64,000 nucleotides of DNA from Calendula officinalis (Eukaryota > Streptophyta > Magnoliopsida > Asterales > Asteraceae). Location: assembly GCA_963853835.1 (NCBI GenBank), contig OY970833.1, forward strand, positions 21,546,974 through 21,610,973, in the 5' to 3' direction. Of this stretch, positions 1 through 10,902 are shown one piece after another. The notes under the pieces are model-generated. The model searched no databases. It saw only the letters and a program-made list of their open reading frames with translations, and was not told the origin of the DNA. Both the position numbers and the translations under genes were made by a program. Every line of letters begins with the position of its first letter. Position 1 is the stretch's first letter.

Positions 1-1
1 G

Positions 2-965
2 TGAAGTTCAACTTATTACTAGATTAGTTTATCTAACTAGTTAATACAAGTATTTGTACATTTACTAGTTGAGTAAATATACAATGTGTTAATTATAGAT
101 TATCCATAATATGATTTAAAGCTATTAAATCATTTGGTAAATTGGATAATATTATTGTCTAAATTATATAAGGTTTATTATATAATTAATTATTAAAAGT
201 ATAAAATACAAAGTATATATTTCGTGTATATAATACCGAAATATATAAGTGTATAATACTAGACATTTAATAATTAAGTGCAACAATAATAAGTAGATAA
301 ACTATAAGAGATGGGAGTGTAAAAAGGAAAAGTTTAATTAAGAAACGTTTCTTAATTAAATTAGAAGGACTTAAGTGAAAGATCTTCCATTATAAATAGA
401 AGATCTAGGCTTCACTTTATTCCTTCCACCACACAACCCTAGCCACGAAATTTGGCTCCCCCTCCTCCCTATTTCGGCCGACCAACACACCAAGAGCACA
501 AGCCTTGTGTTCTTCGTGTTCTTCGTTCGTTCTTCAAGTCTTGAAGAACAAGTTTCATTACAAGAGCTTATCTAGAGGGCTTCTCGTTGTGTTTATCACT
601 GGTGGATCTATCTTGAGCAATCTAAGGTATGAATTGGAAAAACCCTTTTTCCCTTCTTTCCCTTTGGACGAAATCGAACCAAGAACCCTAGGGTTTCTTG
701 GTTAGTCGTCGAACACCACAAAGATGTGTGTGTGTTCGAGTTTTTCGTACAAGGTTTCTTTCTTGTTAATCTAGTTTAGTTTTCCAACATCGCATAATCC
801 TTTAGGGTTTAAGGATTAAGTTTAATCTCAGTTCCGCTTTTAGGGATTAAACTAGCTAGTTGGTTTAACCGGCAAGAACAAGTTCATGTTCTTGTCAGTA
901 TGGTTCGAACCAAGCATAGTAGGAGGTTGACCCAAGTGGTCAATCAGTTACAATGAAACCCTTCA
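2..965 (+). repeat. 5' LTR of the first Copia-lineage element
   Basis: The ends TGAAG...CTTCA sit just before the primer binding site. The 3' half (about 497-965) is repeated at 5287-5765. U3 contains the promoter hairpin described separately. The segment around 480-780 is pyrimidine-rich, with repeated TTCTTCG words. Short ORFs at 505-705 and in the second copy are chance readings of the LTR. The exact left edge is inferred because the window starts one base before it. Confidence 0.75.
333..417 (+). promoter_or_regulatory. LTR core promoter with TATA box held in a hairpin loop
   Basis: The TATA box (TATAAATAG, 391-399) lies in the loop of an inverted repeat: AGATCTTC at 380-387 pairs with GAAGATCT at 399-406. 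The stem is extended by AAGTGAA (373-379) with TTCACTT (411-417). Immediately upstream, 333-360 is a perfect 28-bp palindrome (arms 333-346 and 347-360). The TATA position fits transcription starting near 420, which defines U3/R. Whether the hairpins matter for transcription is inference. Confidence 0.6.
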
Positions 966-966
966 A

Positions 967-978
967 TGGTATCAGAGC
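967..978 (+). other. Primer binding site (initiator tRNA-Met)
   Basis: TGGTATCAGAGC, the standard plant Copia primer site complementary to the 3' end of initiator tRNA-Met, starts one base after the LTR end at 965. Confidence 0.9.
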
Positions 979-1104
979 GTTGGTTTAGAAATCTAAACAA
1001 GAATAACAAAGTTTTTTGTTTGTTTAAATTCCAAGTTTTTTTATTTATTTCGTTCCTTCTTCTTTTTCTTCCTCATAGATTTCGAATGAGGGTAAAGAAC
1101 CCTA

Positions 1105-1854
1105 GACCAAGAATGTTAAACCGTTTAGTTTAATTGGTCATAAGGATTCTAAACCCTAGAATTTTCGAGATCTAGAAAGAACCCTAGGACTAAGAACATT
1201 AAACTAGTTTAGTTTAATTGATCAAAAGGATTCTTTCCTACCTCTAGAAAATTTCGAAATTAATGGAACCCTAGGATCAAGAATGTCAAATTTTTTGATC
1301 AAAAGGATTCTTTCCTTTTTACTTTGATCTTCAAAATCTAGGACCAAGTATGTTAAACTAGTTTTTAGTTTAATTGGTCAAAAAAGATTCTTTCCTTTTT
1401 TCCCAAGATTTTGAAATCATGGAGGAAATTTGGACACCAAGTATGTTAAACTAGTTTAGTTTACTTGGTGAAAAAGTTTCTTAGCCTTAAGGAAATTTTC
1501 GAAACCCTAGAATTAACCTAGGACCAAGAACATTAAACTAGTTTAGTTTAATTGGTTAATAGGATTAATCAAGAACATAATCTAGAAACTAGAAAATCAA
1601 ACAAGTTTATGTTTAATAAGGTTTAATTATTGTTTTAGGAAGTTTATTAAAACTAGTTCTTTAAACCTAGAAATCTAGACAAAGTTTTATTGTCTATCGT
1701 TTAAATTAATAATTTTAAATAAATTTATTAAAGTTATAATATATCCTAGAATTTAAACAAAGTTTAATAATTGTTTGAATAGGATTGATTAGGATTAATC
1801 TATAACTAAGAGATGTTATTGATCAAGAAAATTAAAACTAGGTTTTAATTGATC
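1105..1854 (+). repeat. Hairpin array in the retrotransposon leader (seven units)
   Basis: Seven imperfect units occur at about 1105-1139, 1188-1223, 1275-1300, 1342-1379, 1435-1470, 1523-1557 and 1821-1854. Most have an inner TTAAAC...GTTTAA pairing around a TAGTTT loop and a lower stem outside it. The lower stem is GACCAA/TTGGTC in units 1 and 4, CACCAAG/CTTGGTG in unit 5, GATCAA/TTGATC in units 3 and 7, and ACCAA/TTGGT in unit 6. Unit 2 has one mismatch. Spacers are rich in AACCCTAG. No protein reading is open here. The stem differences preserve pairing, which suggests selection on RNA structure. Confidence 0.7.
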
Positions 1855-2105
1855 AAGAACAAGATAAGGGTTTAATTAATTAAATTTAATTAAGGATAAA
1901 AGAGAAGTGTTAATTTTAAAGTCTTAAAATTAACAAGATGTATTTATATTATTATATATAATTTTCGGATTTTTTCAAATTATTTAAAAGTGATTTTAAA
2001 AGATAAAATAGTTTGTACGTATTTTAATTAGTCTAAGTTAAAATACAAATGTACAAATTAGGTGTAATATTCTTACTAAGAATGTTATAAGTTTTTAAAA
2101 AATAA

Positions 2106-2299
<194 letters not shown>

Positions 2300-3261
2300 C
2301 AAAATTAAATGGAACAATTAAATTAAATGTTATTTTGATCATAGTTATAATATTAAGTAACTAGAAATTTGTATTAGGTTATAATTTGAACTAGAATATA
2401 CAAAGTTGTAAACAAATAGAAATTGTACAAACGAAGTTATATTATAATTAGATGATACAAAAGTTATAAATATTATAATTAGATTGTATAAAGTTATAAG
2501 TAATTATAACTAGTTATTTATACAAGTATATTATGAGTTACGTAAAATACTAGATTAATGATCAAGGGTAAAAATAACATAGGAAATTTTAGAACCTATG
2601 TTTAACTAAGTCTAAGTTGAATATAAGAATGGTTCAAACAAACTAAGATTATTATATATAGTTTTTTATATAATAAGATTATTAGTGTTCACCAAGTTTA
2701 AACTAGTGATTGTGTTCATGCTCAAATTCCATCATGGTTGTTGGAATTAGTGGGAGCTACACAAGAAAATCGCATAGTTTACAAATGTGTCCCTTGGACA
2801 TATTTTAGAGAATCTAATAAGTAAATGTTTAATTTTATTATTAGACATAGAAAAACAAGTTATCTTAAATTAGAGTTATGACTTGTGTTCGTAAGTCATA
2901 AAGAATTAAAATCTCTATTTTAAAGTTTAACATAGGGTTTAAAGTTTTTCAAGTAAATAAAACAAGTACGTTTTATTAAGATAATGTTTTTCACAAAACC
3001 TAGTAATATTTTTTTGTACACCTCGTTTTTAAGGTATACAAATAAAATCGAACAAGTTTAAAACTTAGAGTTTTAAAGATAATTTTAGAAAGGCGTCTTG
3101 TGGAATAAAGTACACGAATCGCAAGTCTTCTAAAATTAAGGATTAAAATTGGAATGAGTTTTAAGTTTAGTTTAGACTTAAACAAACCCAAGAAAATCTT
3201 AGATCGAAGTACTATCCACCTAATGGAACACCTCACTTGTTCAACAATATTCATATTGTAA

Positions 3262-3600
3262 GGATAAAGAACCTTAGATACGGATTCAAATCATTGCGAG
3301 TGTTAGGGTGCGTAAGGTTCTGTGATAAACGGGAGTCCCGGCGCAGAGCATCACACTTTCTTAGATGGTCTGATCTACTTTGGTGATAATCGGGAGTCCC
3401 GGCCCAAAAAGTACTTGAGTAGAATAAACATACTAGACTTTATTGCAACTTAGAAATGTATGATTAAATTCGTACAAAGTTGTAATAAGTTATAAGTCTA
3501 AAGATTCTACGACCCCTAGGAATCGTGTCAAGTCTTGATACGATCGGTAAGGATGTTACCTACCAGAAACAACATGTCTCGTCGGGAAGTGCCCAAACCT
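3262..3600 (+). repeat. Second cluster of leader hairpins upstream of gag
   Basis: AGAACCTTA (about 3267) pairs with TAAGGTTCT (about 3313). Two copies of a module containing CGGGAGTCCCGG follow (about 3329-3341 and 3390-3402), each preceded by GTGATAA. The first is closed by GTGAT/ATCAC, the second by TTTGG/CCAAA plus an outer CTACT/AGTAG. Further down are CGTGTCAAG/CTTGATACG (near 3525-3545) and TCTCGTCG/CGGCGAGA (near 3577-3610). This region ends ~120 bp before the gag start. Confidence 0.6.
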
Positions 3601-3732
3601 TGCGGCGAGAATGTGATATATGGATCCTAGGCCTAAATTATAAATTATGGGTTTATAATATATTTTAGAGAATGTTTGTTGATGATTACTTATTAAACTG
3701 GGTTTGATTTGTAGACGGCAGCAACAACCAAA

Positions 3733-4423
3733 ATGACACGTACCAATAATCTCTCACTACGCTTGTTTCTAGAAAAGGACAAATTGACTGGGTCAAAGTT
3801 TCTCAATTGGAAGCGTGATCTTCGGATTATGCTTAGGCATGATAGAAAATGAGATGTCCTAGAAAGAGTAATGCTAAATGCCCCTGACACGAATGCTAGA
3901 GATGAACCAGTATAAGCATATTACGCTTGTAGAGTGTTCAACTCTTGCAATATGGTTAATGGATCATCAGTAAGTGCTCAAGTCATGAAAATGAAAGAGC
4001 ACATGGATCATGTTGAATGACTAGGACACCCAGTACCGTTGCAGTTAGCAACATTAATGATACTCAACTCGTTGTTAGATGACTATAAGTCTTATGTAGT
4101 CAACTACAACATGCATAACATGGAGCAATCCATTGTTGAGCTACATTTCATGCTCAAGACTAATGAGTTGAGTTAGGGGACCAAGTTTAAGAATGATCTC
4201 GTAGTAACTGATGAATGTAGTGAAAAAGAGAAAGAGGCGCAGTGGAAAGGGAAAGGGTAAAACCGATCTCAGCCAAAACGTGCCCAAGGGTAATAGAGTC
4301 AAACAAAAGGTAAAGAAGGTAAAGCCAAACAAGACAAGGACCGAGAAACGGTGTCTTGGTTGTGGCGAGGGTCAAAGGGTAGGAGGCCATGCTTGCTACT
4401 CAGTTGACTTGACCAACTTCTAG
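3733..4423 (+). pseudogene. Decayed Copia-type gag
   Basis: Translation from the ATG at 3733 gives a start typical of plant Copia Gag (SLRLFLEKDKLTGSKFLNW then LRIMLRH), closely matching the gag of the second Copia element at 49961 (SLRVFLEKEKLNG). It stops at a TGA after about 39 codons. Gag-like pieces continue in shifting frames: the MKEHMDHVE and LNSLLDDYKSYVVNYNMHNM regions, then a lysine-rich stretch from 4211. The last part ends in CLGCGEG, a damaged zinc knuckle that lacks canonical CCHC spacing. At least four stops or shifts make it non-coding. Confidence 0.75.
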
Positions 4424-5001
4424 ATACTCCTTTTCTTACTTGTAAAAGTTATTACGAGTAACTCAACTTTAGCAATCGTTTATTGCATGAGATGATGGAA
4501 AGTGAGATGGACTAACATGAGATAATGATCCCACAAGCACCACGTTTTAATTCAGTATTTTTCATATGGATTCAGTAAAACAATTTTCGTTTTTAAGTTG
4601 TTTTGAACAAAATTACTTTTTCTATTTTTATGATAAATTTTGGTATATCGTTGAATCCATGGTTGAATTATATTGTGTGTGCATGTGTGTTGACTATACT
4701 AGTCAAGTTTTATGACTAGATTATAAAGTCAAGTATTGACTTAATAATGATCTCATTGTTTATATTTGTTTGATTGTTGTGTGAATATCTTAGAGACTCA
4801 AAATACTTAGATGCTAGTAATTAGAAAGTTTTTCTAATGAAAGTATTTAAGAGTTTTTATGGAAAGCATAAAGTTCAAGGTACATTGAACTTATTTAAAA
4901 CATCTTAAGTAACGGTTACTTACGATAGTAGGTTTTAAAGTATTAGTGTTAATATAGTATGATTATATTGGATATAATCAAGATAGACTTTAAAGAGTCT
5001 T
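4424..5001. other. Non-coding A+T-rich 3' part of the first Copia-lineage element
   Basis: No coding reading is recognisable. Pol, which should lie here, is absent, so the element passes from the zinc-knuckle remnant directly into 3' non-coding DNA. Confidence 0.6.
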
Positions 5002-5284
5002 ATTACAAGTCTTTCATACTTGTGATAAAGGAAAATGACTTAGACATTAAATGAACTCTCAAAAAGGGACAAACTATATTAAAGAATTTAAGAATTAAAG
5101 GGTATTATTGCAAGTCTTTTATACTTGTAATAAATACAACATTTGATCAATTCATAATTCCTTTATAGGAATAATGGATATTTGAGAAATCCAAGAAATG
5201 ACTTTGGCATTAAATGAGATTCTTAAAAGATACTAATACACTTAAGAATTGGAAGTATCATTTCAAGTGTCTTATACTTGTTAG
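5002..5284 (+). repeat. Three-unit hairpin repeat upstream of the truncated 3' LTR
   Basis: Related hairpins lie at 5002-5025, 5107-5131 and 5260-5284. They are built on ACAAGT...ACTTGT-type arms (the third has TCAAGT/ACTTGT) around a CTTT(T/C)AT-like loop, with a period of about 105-150 bp. The spacers share a CATTAAATGA word and flanking bases. They resemble the leader arrays in design but not in sequence. Confidence 0.55.
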
Positions 5285-5286
5285 AT

Positions 5287-5765
5287 ACACAAGCCTTGTG
5301 TTCTTCGTGTTCTTCGTTCGTTCTTCGTGTTCTTCAAGTCTTGAAGAACAAGTTTCATTACAAGAGCTTATCTAGAGGGCTTCTCGTTGTGTTTATCACT
5401 GGTGGATCTATCTTGAGCAATCTAAGGTATGAATTGGAAAAACCCTTTTTCCCTTCTTTCCCTTTGGACGAAATCGAACCAAGAACCCTAGGGTTCTTGG
5501 TTAGTCGTCGAACACCACAAGGATGTGTGTGTGTTCGAGTTTTTGATACAAGGTTTCTTTCTTGTTAATCTAGTTTAGTTTTCCAACATCCCATAATCCT
5601 TTAGGGTTTAAGGATTAAGTTTAATCTCAGTTCCGCTTTTAGGGATTAAACTAGCTAGTTGGTTTAACCGGCAAGAACAAGTTCATGTTCTTGTCAGTAT
5701 GGTTCGAACCAAGCATACTAGGAGGTTGACCCAAGTGGTCAATCAGTTACAATGAAACCCTTCAC
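5287..5765 (+). repeat. Truncated 3' LTR (R/U5 only)
   Basis: Matches 5' LTR positions ~497-965 with few differences plus an extra 12-bp TTCTTCGTG-containing repeat, and ends with the same CTTCA. All of U3, including the promoter palindrome and TATA hairpin, is missing, so this copy could not regenerate a complete promoter LTR. Confidence 0.8.
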
Positions 5766-7570
5766 GGAACACCGCCCCCCCCCCCCCCCCCCGGCGTTGG
5801 TGTGCGGCGTGGGTGGAGAGGGCAACGACCCACGGGAGGAAACAGCGTGGAGATGCTCGAGTTTTTGCCAATATAGCCGTTGGCAACGGCTACTATAGCC
5901 GTTAGATTTAAAAAAAACTTTTTTTTTAATTATTTACCTATATATATTTACATACTTTCACTCATTTTACACACACAATTAATCCATTTAACTCTCTACA
6001 AACTCCTATCTTCATACCTCTCTACTTACAATGGATCCACACAACAACTCTCTACAAACACCCAACCAACCTTCACAACAAAATATACCACCGAACCTTG
6101 GATTTGGTGGCTACGAGCAATATGTCAACATCCTAAGTTCCGGTGTTGCCCCACCTCCACAATTTTATCCAAAAACCGCACCTCAATTTCAACAACCCCA
6201 ATTTCAACAACCCCAAATTTCACAAAATGTATCTCAATTTGCACCCACATCACAATATTTTCAACAACAAACATTTTCTCAACAAACGCCCTACCAAACC
6301 CAAACACAAGAACCACAAGCGGGAGGGAGCAAGCGAAAGGGGAAAGGGAAAGGGAAAGGGAAAAGGAAAGAAAAAGAAGTTGTTGAAGAAGATGTGGAAC
6401 AAGATGTGGAACAAGATGTGGAAGAAGACACACAAATTCCATGGACGGAAAAGGAGGAAATTGCGTTGTGCCGAGCTTGGTGTGGCACTTCTAAAAACGA
6501 GAAAGACGGGAACGGCATGAAAATTAAAAGCTATTAGGAAGCCATTCTTTCTAAATTTCATAGCTTCATGGGAGTCCCGCCGTACCGAAAAGACAATAGT
6601 CTTAGTAGCAAATGGCGTGACATAAACAACAAGGTTACAAAATTTAATGGTATATACAACAAACTTTCGTCGGAAAGAAGTAGCGGAATGGTCGAGTTTG
6701 ATGTTTTGGAGGCCGCCAAGAAACAATATATAGTTGAAAAAAAGGGCCATAATTTTGAGCTATATCGACATTGGTTGATTTTAAAAGAGGATCCAAAATG
6801 GATCGGAACAATTACTAAAGATCAACAACAATCGAAGCGCTCAAGAAGTTCACAATCGGTTGATGTTTCTGATGGTCGTTCTCGTATCGACCTTAATGCA
6901 GGGGACGATGACATTCCACATGACCTATTCGACAATATTGATGAAACCCCACCTCCTCAACGACCAATTGGAAGAGACAGGGCTAAACGAGCGGGTAGGC
7001 ATGCGGCGGAATTGGAATCGAAGAGCAAGCATAGGGAAGCAATTCAAAAACGATTAAGCGACCACGTTGAGTCAACGAAAGAGCGCATAGAGATGCGTCG
7101 TCAACAAGTTCAATTGGAGAATGAGAAAGATGAAAGAGATAGGGAGCTTGCAACCGAACAAAGAATTATCAATAATATGAATATTTTGACTATGCAACCG
7201 CCGCCAGGCATGCCGCAAGAAGATCTTCAACATTTCCTAGCCGCGAAGGAAAGGGCCCGAAAAGCCATGAGCGATTTAGGATTGTAGTTTTTAAATTTTT
7301 AGTATTTTAGTTTTTAAATTTTTTAAGTATTGTATTTTAAATTTTAAGTATTGTATTTTTAATTTAATGTATTGTTATTTTAATTTAAAAGAAGTTTAAT
7401 ATTATGTTTAAAAAATAAATGGAAATGAAATGATGAGATGGAAAATAAAATGGTGTGGTGTGGTGTGGTGGATATTTCCACCAAATGATGTGGTGTGGTG
7501 GTGGTGTGGTTGCTTAGGTGACAGTGATGTGGCAAGAAAAATGGGTACCACATGCCTAGTAGCCTTAGGT
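5766..7570 (+). mobile_element. PIF/Harbinger-type element segment carrying only the Myb-like ORF
   Basis: Begins with a C homopolymer (5776-5794) directly after the LTR and includes the Myb-like reading at 6031-7287. It ends in a GTGGTGTGGTG-rich stretch near 7440-7510. The DDE transposase partner of Harbinger elements is absent. I could not fix terminal inverted repeats or a 3-bp target duplication, so both edges are approximate. An upstream TATATATA near 5940 and CT-rich leader precede the ATG. Confidence 0.5.
6031..7287 (+). pseudogene. Harbinger Myb/SANT-like protein, split by one in-frame stop
   Basis: The reading starts at ATG 6031 with a Gln/Pro-rich N-terminus, then a KGKGKG basic stretch and an acidic VEQDVEQDVEED repeat. 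A Myb/SANT-like domain follows (PWTEKEEIALCRAW at about residue 137). It continues in the same frame through MGVPPYR, SSKWRDINNKV and a coiled, charged C-terminus ending at 7287 (419 codons). The only lesion is TAG at 6535-6537, where family members usually have Trp; a single G-to-A change would explain it. Plant databases often mislabel this family 'glutathione S-transferase T3-like'. In Harbinger elements this protein partners the transposase. It could also be a domesticated copy, but the stop argues against function. Confidence 0.75.
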
Positions 7571-7577
7571 ACCTAAG

Positions 7578-7818
7578 AAGTCAAGGCAGTAGATCCTAGT
7601 GAACCTAGACCAAATAGTACTAAGATTGACAAGTCTCGAAAACTAAGCCCAAAGGAACCAGAGGTTAAACATGTTAAGAAACAAAATGCTAAAACCAACA
7701 AGTTTTCGAAAGACACCAAATCACCAACTGTGACTAAGATTCTTAAAAACAAATCATCTTCTTCTAAGTCGAGTGTCTGCTCAAATTGTTCATGCAAGTT
7801 AAAGACACCATAGAAGCC
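7578..7818 (+). pseudogene. Lys/Ser-rich remnant, possibly Copia gag linker
   Basis: An open frame of about 80 codons, rich in Lys, Ser and Pro, ends with SSVCSNCSCK before a stop. It resembles linker and zinc-knuckle regions of Copia polyproteins in composition only; no diagnostic motif is complete. It is probably a transposon fragment between the Harbinger segment and the terpene synthase. Confidence 0.3.
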
Positions 7819-8763
7819 TATAAGGCCAGATACTCTCATTCACAAATTAAAAGAAGAAGATGCTATCATTGTGATAATCATTAGGCTCATTATTAAAAAC
7901 AGACATATATCTCTAGACCTTATATATGATTTTTTTTTTATAATGTTAGCTAGATAAGTAATAGTTTTGGCATGTTAGTGTGTAGTCATATTTTTGAAAT
8001 ACCTTTGAACTGCTAGGGTGAAGATTTCAAGTTCTTCGTAAGTACCATGACTATCATAGGTGTCATCTATAACTGCTGCCATTTGAAGCACTTTCGTCAA
8101 GAAAATTCTAGAACGAGAATATTGTGGCTCAAAGTAAACACCGAGTGCCCAAAAATATAATTCAACCAATCTATCTCTTACGTAACTTAGATTCTTAGGA
8201 GCATCAAAACCTTTCCACCACCTACAATAATATTAAAAGGAAACGGAACAACAATTAATAAACACAGTTTCAAATTAGCAATAATAACTAGTACTTGGAT
8301 TAACGTCATAATTAAGTGCGTACTTGGAAAGTTGGCTAAGTTCTTTCTTATGCAAGGATTGAAGCTGGTTGAACTCTAACCTGGCAAGTCTTAGTAAGGA
8401 CTTGTTATGAGAATCTTGTTGCTCATAGAAAGACATGTAACGTATTGCATCTAGTCTTTCGGGCCTTTTCCATATGGGCCGCTCTATTGCTTCATGTATG
8501 TACCTAGAAAGAGCGTTGTTGCACCGAAGGGGATCCTTTGCAATGTTTTCAAGATGATTTTTTGTAAAAGAAAGAGCATCATCTAGTATGGTTTCGCCTT
8601 CCACCCTCATATATGCGGCCTCGTATAACTCAAGCATGCCTTGAACATCATTGATTAGTAAAGAATCCCTCATCATTCTTATAGTTATTGAAAACATCTA
8701 GCATAATTTATATAAAAGATCATTAACTTCTTGTGCATTAGCCGGAATTAACAATATGAAATA

Positions 8764-8978
8764 CTCCATCTGTCCCATAAAAAAATTCTCTTTCAAAGTA
8801 TTTATCATGAGATAGTTAGTGGTGACTTGGTAATATTTTTGATTAAAATATAAGGTTATCTGAAGAGAGAAATTATTTTTAGGAGACAATTAATGGTGGG
8901 GTCCATGATAACAATATTATTATATTAAGTGGGTCTTCAAATTTGAGAAATGAAATTTTATTTGTAAGACGAAAGGAG
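8764..8978 (-). mobile_element. Stowaway-type MITE in intron 2 of the terpene synthase pseudogene
   Basis: It starts CTCCATCTGTCC after TA and ends GACGAAAGGAG before TA, giving inverted ends and a TA target duplication. Its interior is the reverse-orientation relative of the copies at 10218, 10427 and 20874, for example GTGGGGTCCATGATAAC. Confidence 0.75.
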
Positions 8979-9871
8979 TAATATATATGCGCTAACCGCA
9001 GGAAACATAAAAGCCGTGTTGTCGAAGGAGGCGAAACCAAAGGAAAGTACTACGCTGACCACCATTCCATTTATCACCATATACATTATACATGTGAAGC
9101 AATGCAAGCTTAATTTCTTGTTCAAAATAGTAGGCGATGCCAAGCCGTTGGATAACATCGACTTGTTTCAACAAATCGGTATGTTTTTCCGGATCATCCA
9201 AAGCTACCAGCATTTCTTTTCTCGCTTCTTCTTTTAAACCATCAATTGTTGTCTCCACCTCAACTTGTTCTTCTTTCTAAATTTACACATTATTAATCAT
9301 TGTCAAATTCATATTAAATCGAATAGAAAGTGAAGTTTGCAAGTTACATCCAGGGTGTCTCCGAGATTACAAAGGCCCTGTGCGAATAGACGAAAATGGC
9401 CCCTAGATACAAAATTTATATAAAAAACTGAACCTTCTGATTTTTTTTTCTATTAAATTATTAAGTTAATTTAAAATTTTAAGAATATATACATAAGATA
9501 TATATAAAAAATGGGCCATAGAAAATATGAGTCATATGCGGATGCACTTCATGCACCTCCTCAAAGACACTTACATCATAAGTTCATAACTAGACTCCAT
9601 TGAACTTGGGATTGTTTATGTATCATTACATCTTCTTGGTTCTGTTACACTATAAATTGTATGTAATGGACTTAATTGTAGTACCCGTGGAATGTGACGG
9701 CGAGTTTCTTATGACTATATGTTTATATCTGGCGGCAATCAATTGGTGGGTGATGGTGGCGGTAGTGACGGTGACGGGCTGTGGTGGTCGCGGGTGGTGG
9801 GTGTTGTAATTTCAAGTTTTAAAGCTTAAATGATTAATAAAGATAATTTTGTGTTAAGTAAGGAGACTATG

Positions 9872-9932
9872 GTTTAATAACTCAGTTGGCTAAGGCATTA
9901 TGTTAATAACACAGAAGTCGCAAGTTCAAGTG
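9872..9932 (+). mobile_element. tRNA-derived SINE-like segment
   Basis: A box-A-like word (AACTCAGTTGGCTAAGG) is followed 30 bp later by a box-B-like word (GCAAGTTCAAGTG), the layout of a RNA polymerase III promoter in tRNA-derived SINEs. It lacks a full cloverleaf, so it is not a tRNA gene. It lies in intron 1 of the terpene synthase pseudogene. Confidence 0.4.
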
Positions 9933-10217
9933 ATGCATGATACATATTTTTAATAAACCCAAATTTATCTCAAAATATCAATTGTGGTCCCAACAAATGC
10001 ATAACATATAGTAAAAATTTGATCTCTGGGTATATAAAATGATCAAATACCCTTTGCATTTTTATTTTTTAATTATATTCGATTTTATTTTTTTTTACAT
10101 TCTTTTTCATTTTTCTTCCTTTGTTTCTATAGAAATACTAACACAAATACACCACCGCATATTACCAAATGGACTTTTATTACCTAAATTATTAGATGGC
10201 ATTGTATATTTAATATA

Positions 10218-10424
10218 CTCCCTCTGTCTTATAAAAAAATATTTCATTTCTCATTTAAATTTTGTCTCACAGAAAACTTCTCATTTATAAATGTAATGGG
10301 TGCACTTAATAAAATAATATTATTTCCAATAATTCCACTAATAAAACACTTTCTCTCTTCAATCTAACCATATATTTTAATCAAAAGTATTACTATAGAC
10401 TCAACCACTAACAATCTCCTAATA
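10218..10424 (+). mobile_element. Stowaway-type MITE, 3'-truncated
   Basis: Starts with CTCCCTCTGTC after TA and runs parallel to the copy that begins at 10427, but stops about 45 bp short of the family's right end, where the second copy begins. It looks like a tandem pair in which the first lost its right TIR. Confidence 0.75.
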
Positions 10425-10426
10425 TA

Positions 10427-10668
10427 CTCCCTCCGTCCCACAAAAAAGTTCTCATTTCTCTTTTAAATTTTTTCCCACAAAAAAGTTCTCATTTCTTAAA
10501 TGTAATGGGTCCACTTAATAAAATAATATTATTACCAATGATTCCACTAATAAAACACTTTCTCTCTTCAATCTAACCATATATTTTAATCCAAATTATT
10601 ACCATGGACTCCACCACTAACAATCCCCTAAAAGCTTATGTCCAAGAGAAATGATAATTTTTTTGGAG
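10427..10668 (+). mobile_element. Stowaway-type MITE
   Basis: Left end CTCCCTCCGTCCCAC after TA; right end TTTTTTTGGAG before TA. The interior shares AAAAAAGTTCTCATTTCTC and CACTTAATAAAATAATA words with the copies at 10218 and 20874. It lies in intron 1 of the terpene synthase pseudogene. Confidence 0.8.
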
Positions 10669-10699
10669 TATATAATTGCACTTATGATGAACATCTACT

Positions 10700-10902
10700 T
10701 GTTTAGTGGGTCAGTAGATAACACGCCTTATTAATTATATGGAGATCTCAGGTTTGAACTTTGAACCCTACGTCTGTCATGTTTTTATAAAAATAAATGT
10801 TAATATTTCCGGAATTACCAAATTGGTTGGGTGAAAATTAAGACTATAATGGACAATTAGTGTAGATTAGGTACCGTTCAAAAAAAAAAAAAAAAAAAAA
10901 AA
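10700..10902 (+). mobile_element. tRNA-derived SINE with A tail
   Basis: A box-A-like TTAGTGGGTCAGTAG and a box-B-like CAGGTTTGAAC lie ~35 bp apart. About 110 bp further on a run of roughly 23 A residues ends near 10902, as expected for a retroposed SINE. Target duplications were not resolved. Confidence 0.45.

Noticed and set aside
681..700. AACCCTAGGGTTT-like words suggesting telomeric repeats, also near 1100-1500
   Set aside because: They are isolated AACCCTAG words in the retroelement, not tandem TTTAGGG arrays.
505..705. ORF in the 5' LTR, repeated at 5278-5568
   Set aside because: It is LTR sequence present twice because the LTR is duplicated; there are no protein motifs and the frame differs between the copies after an indel.
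6125..6750. Large minus-strand ORFs opposite the Myb-like gene
   Set aside because: They are shadows of the low-complexity coding strand; the plus frame has the family motifs.
9872..9932. Possible functional tRNA gene, likewise at 59740, 62712 and 44030
   Set aside because: Box A/B-like words are present, but acceptor and anticodon stems do not pair convincingly; they are better read as SINE heads.
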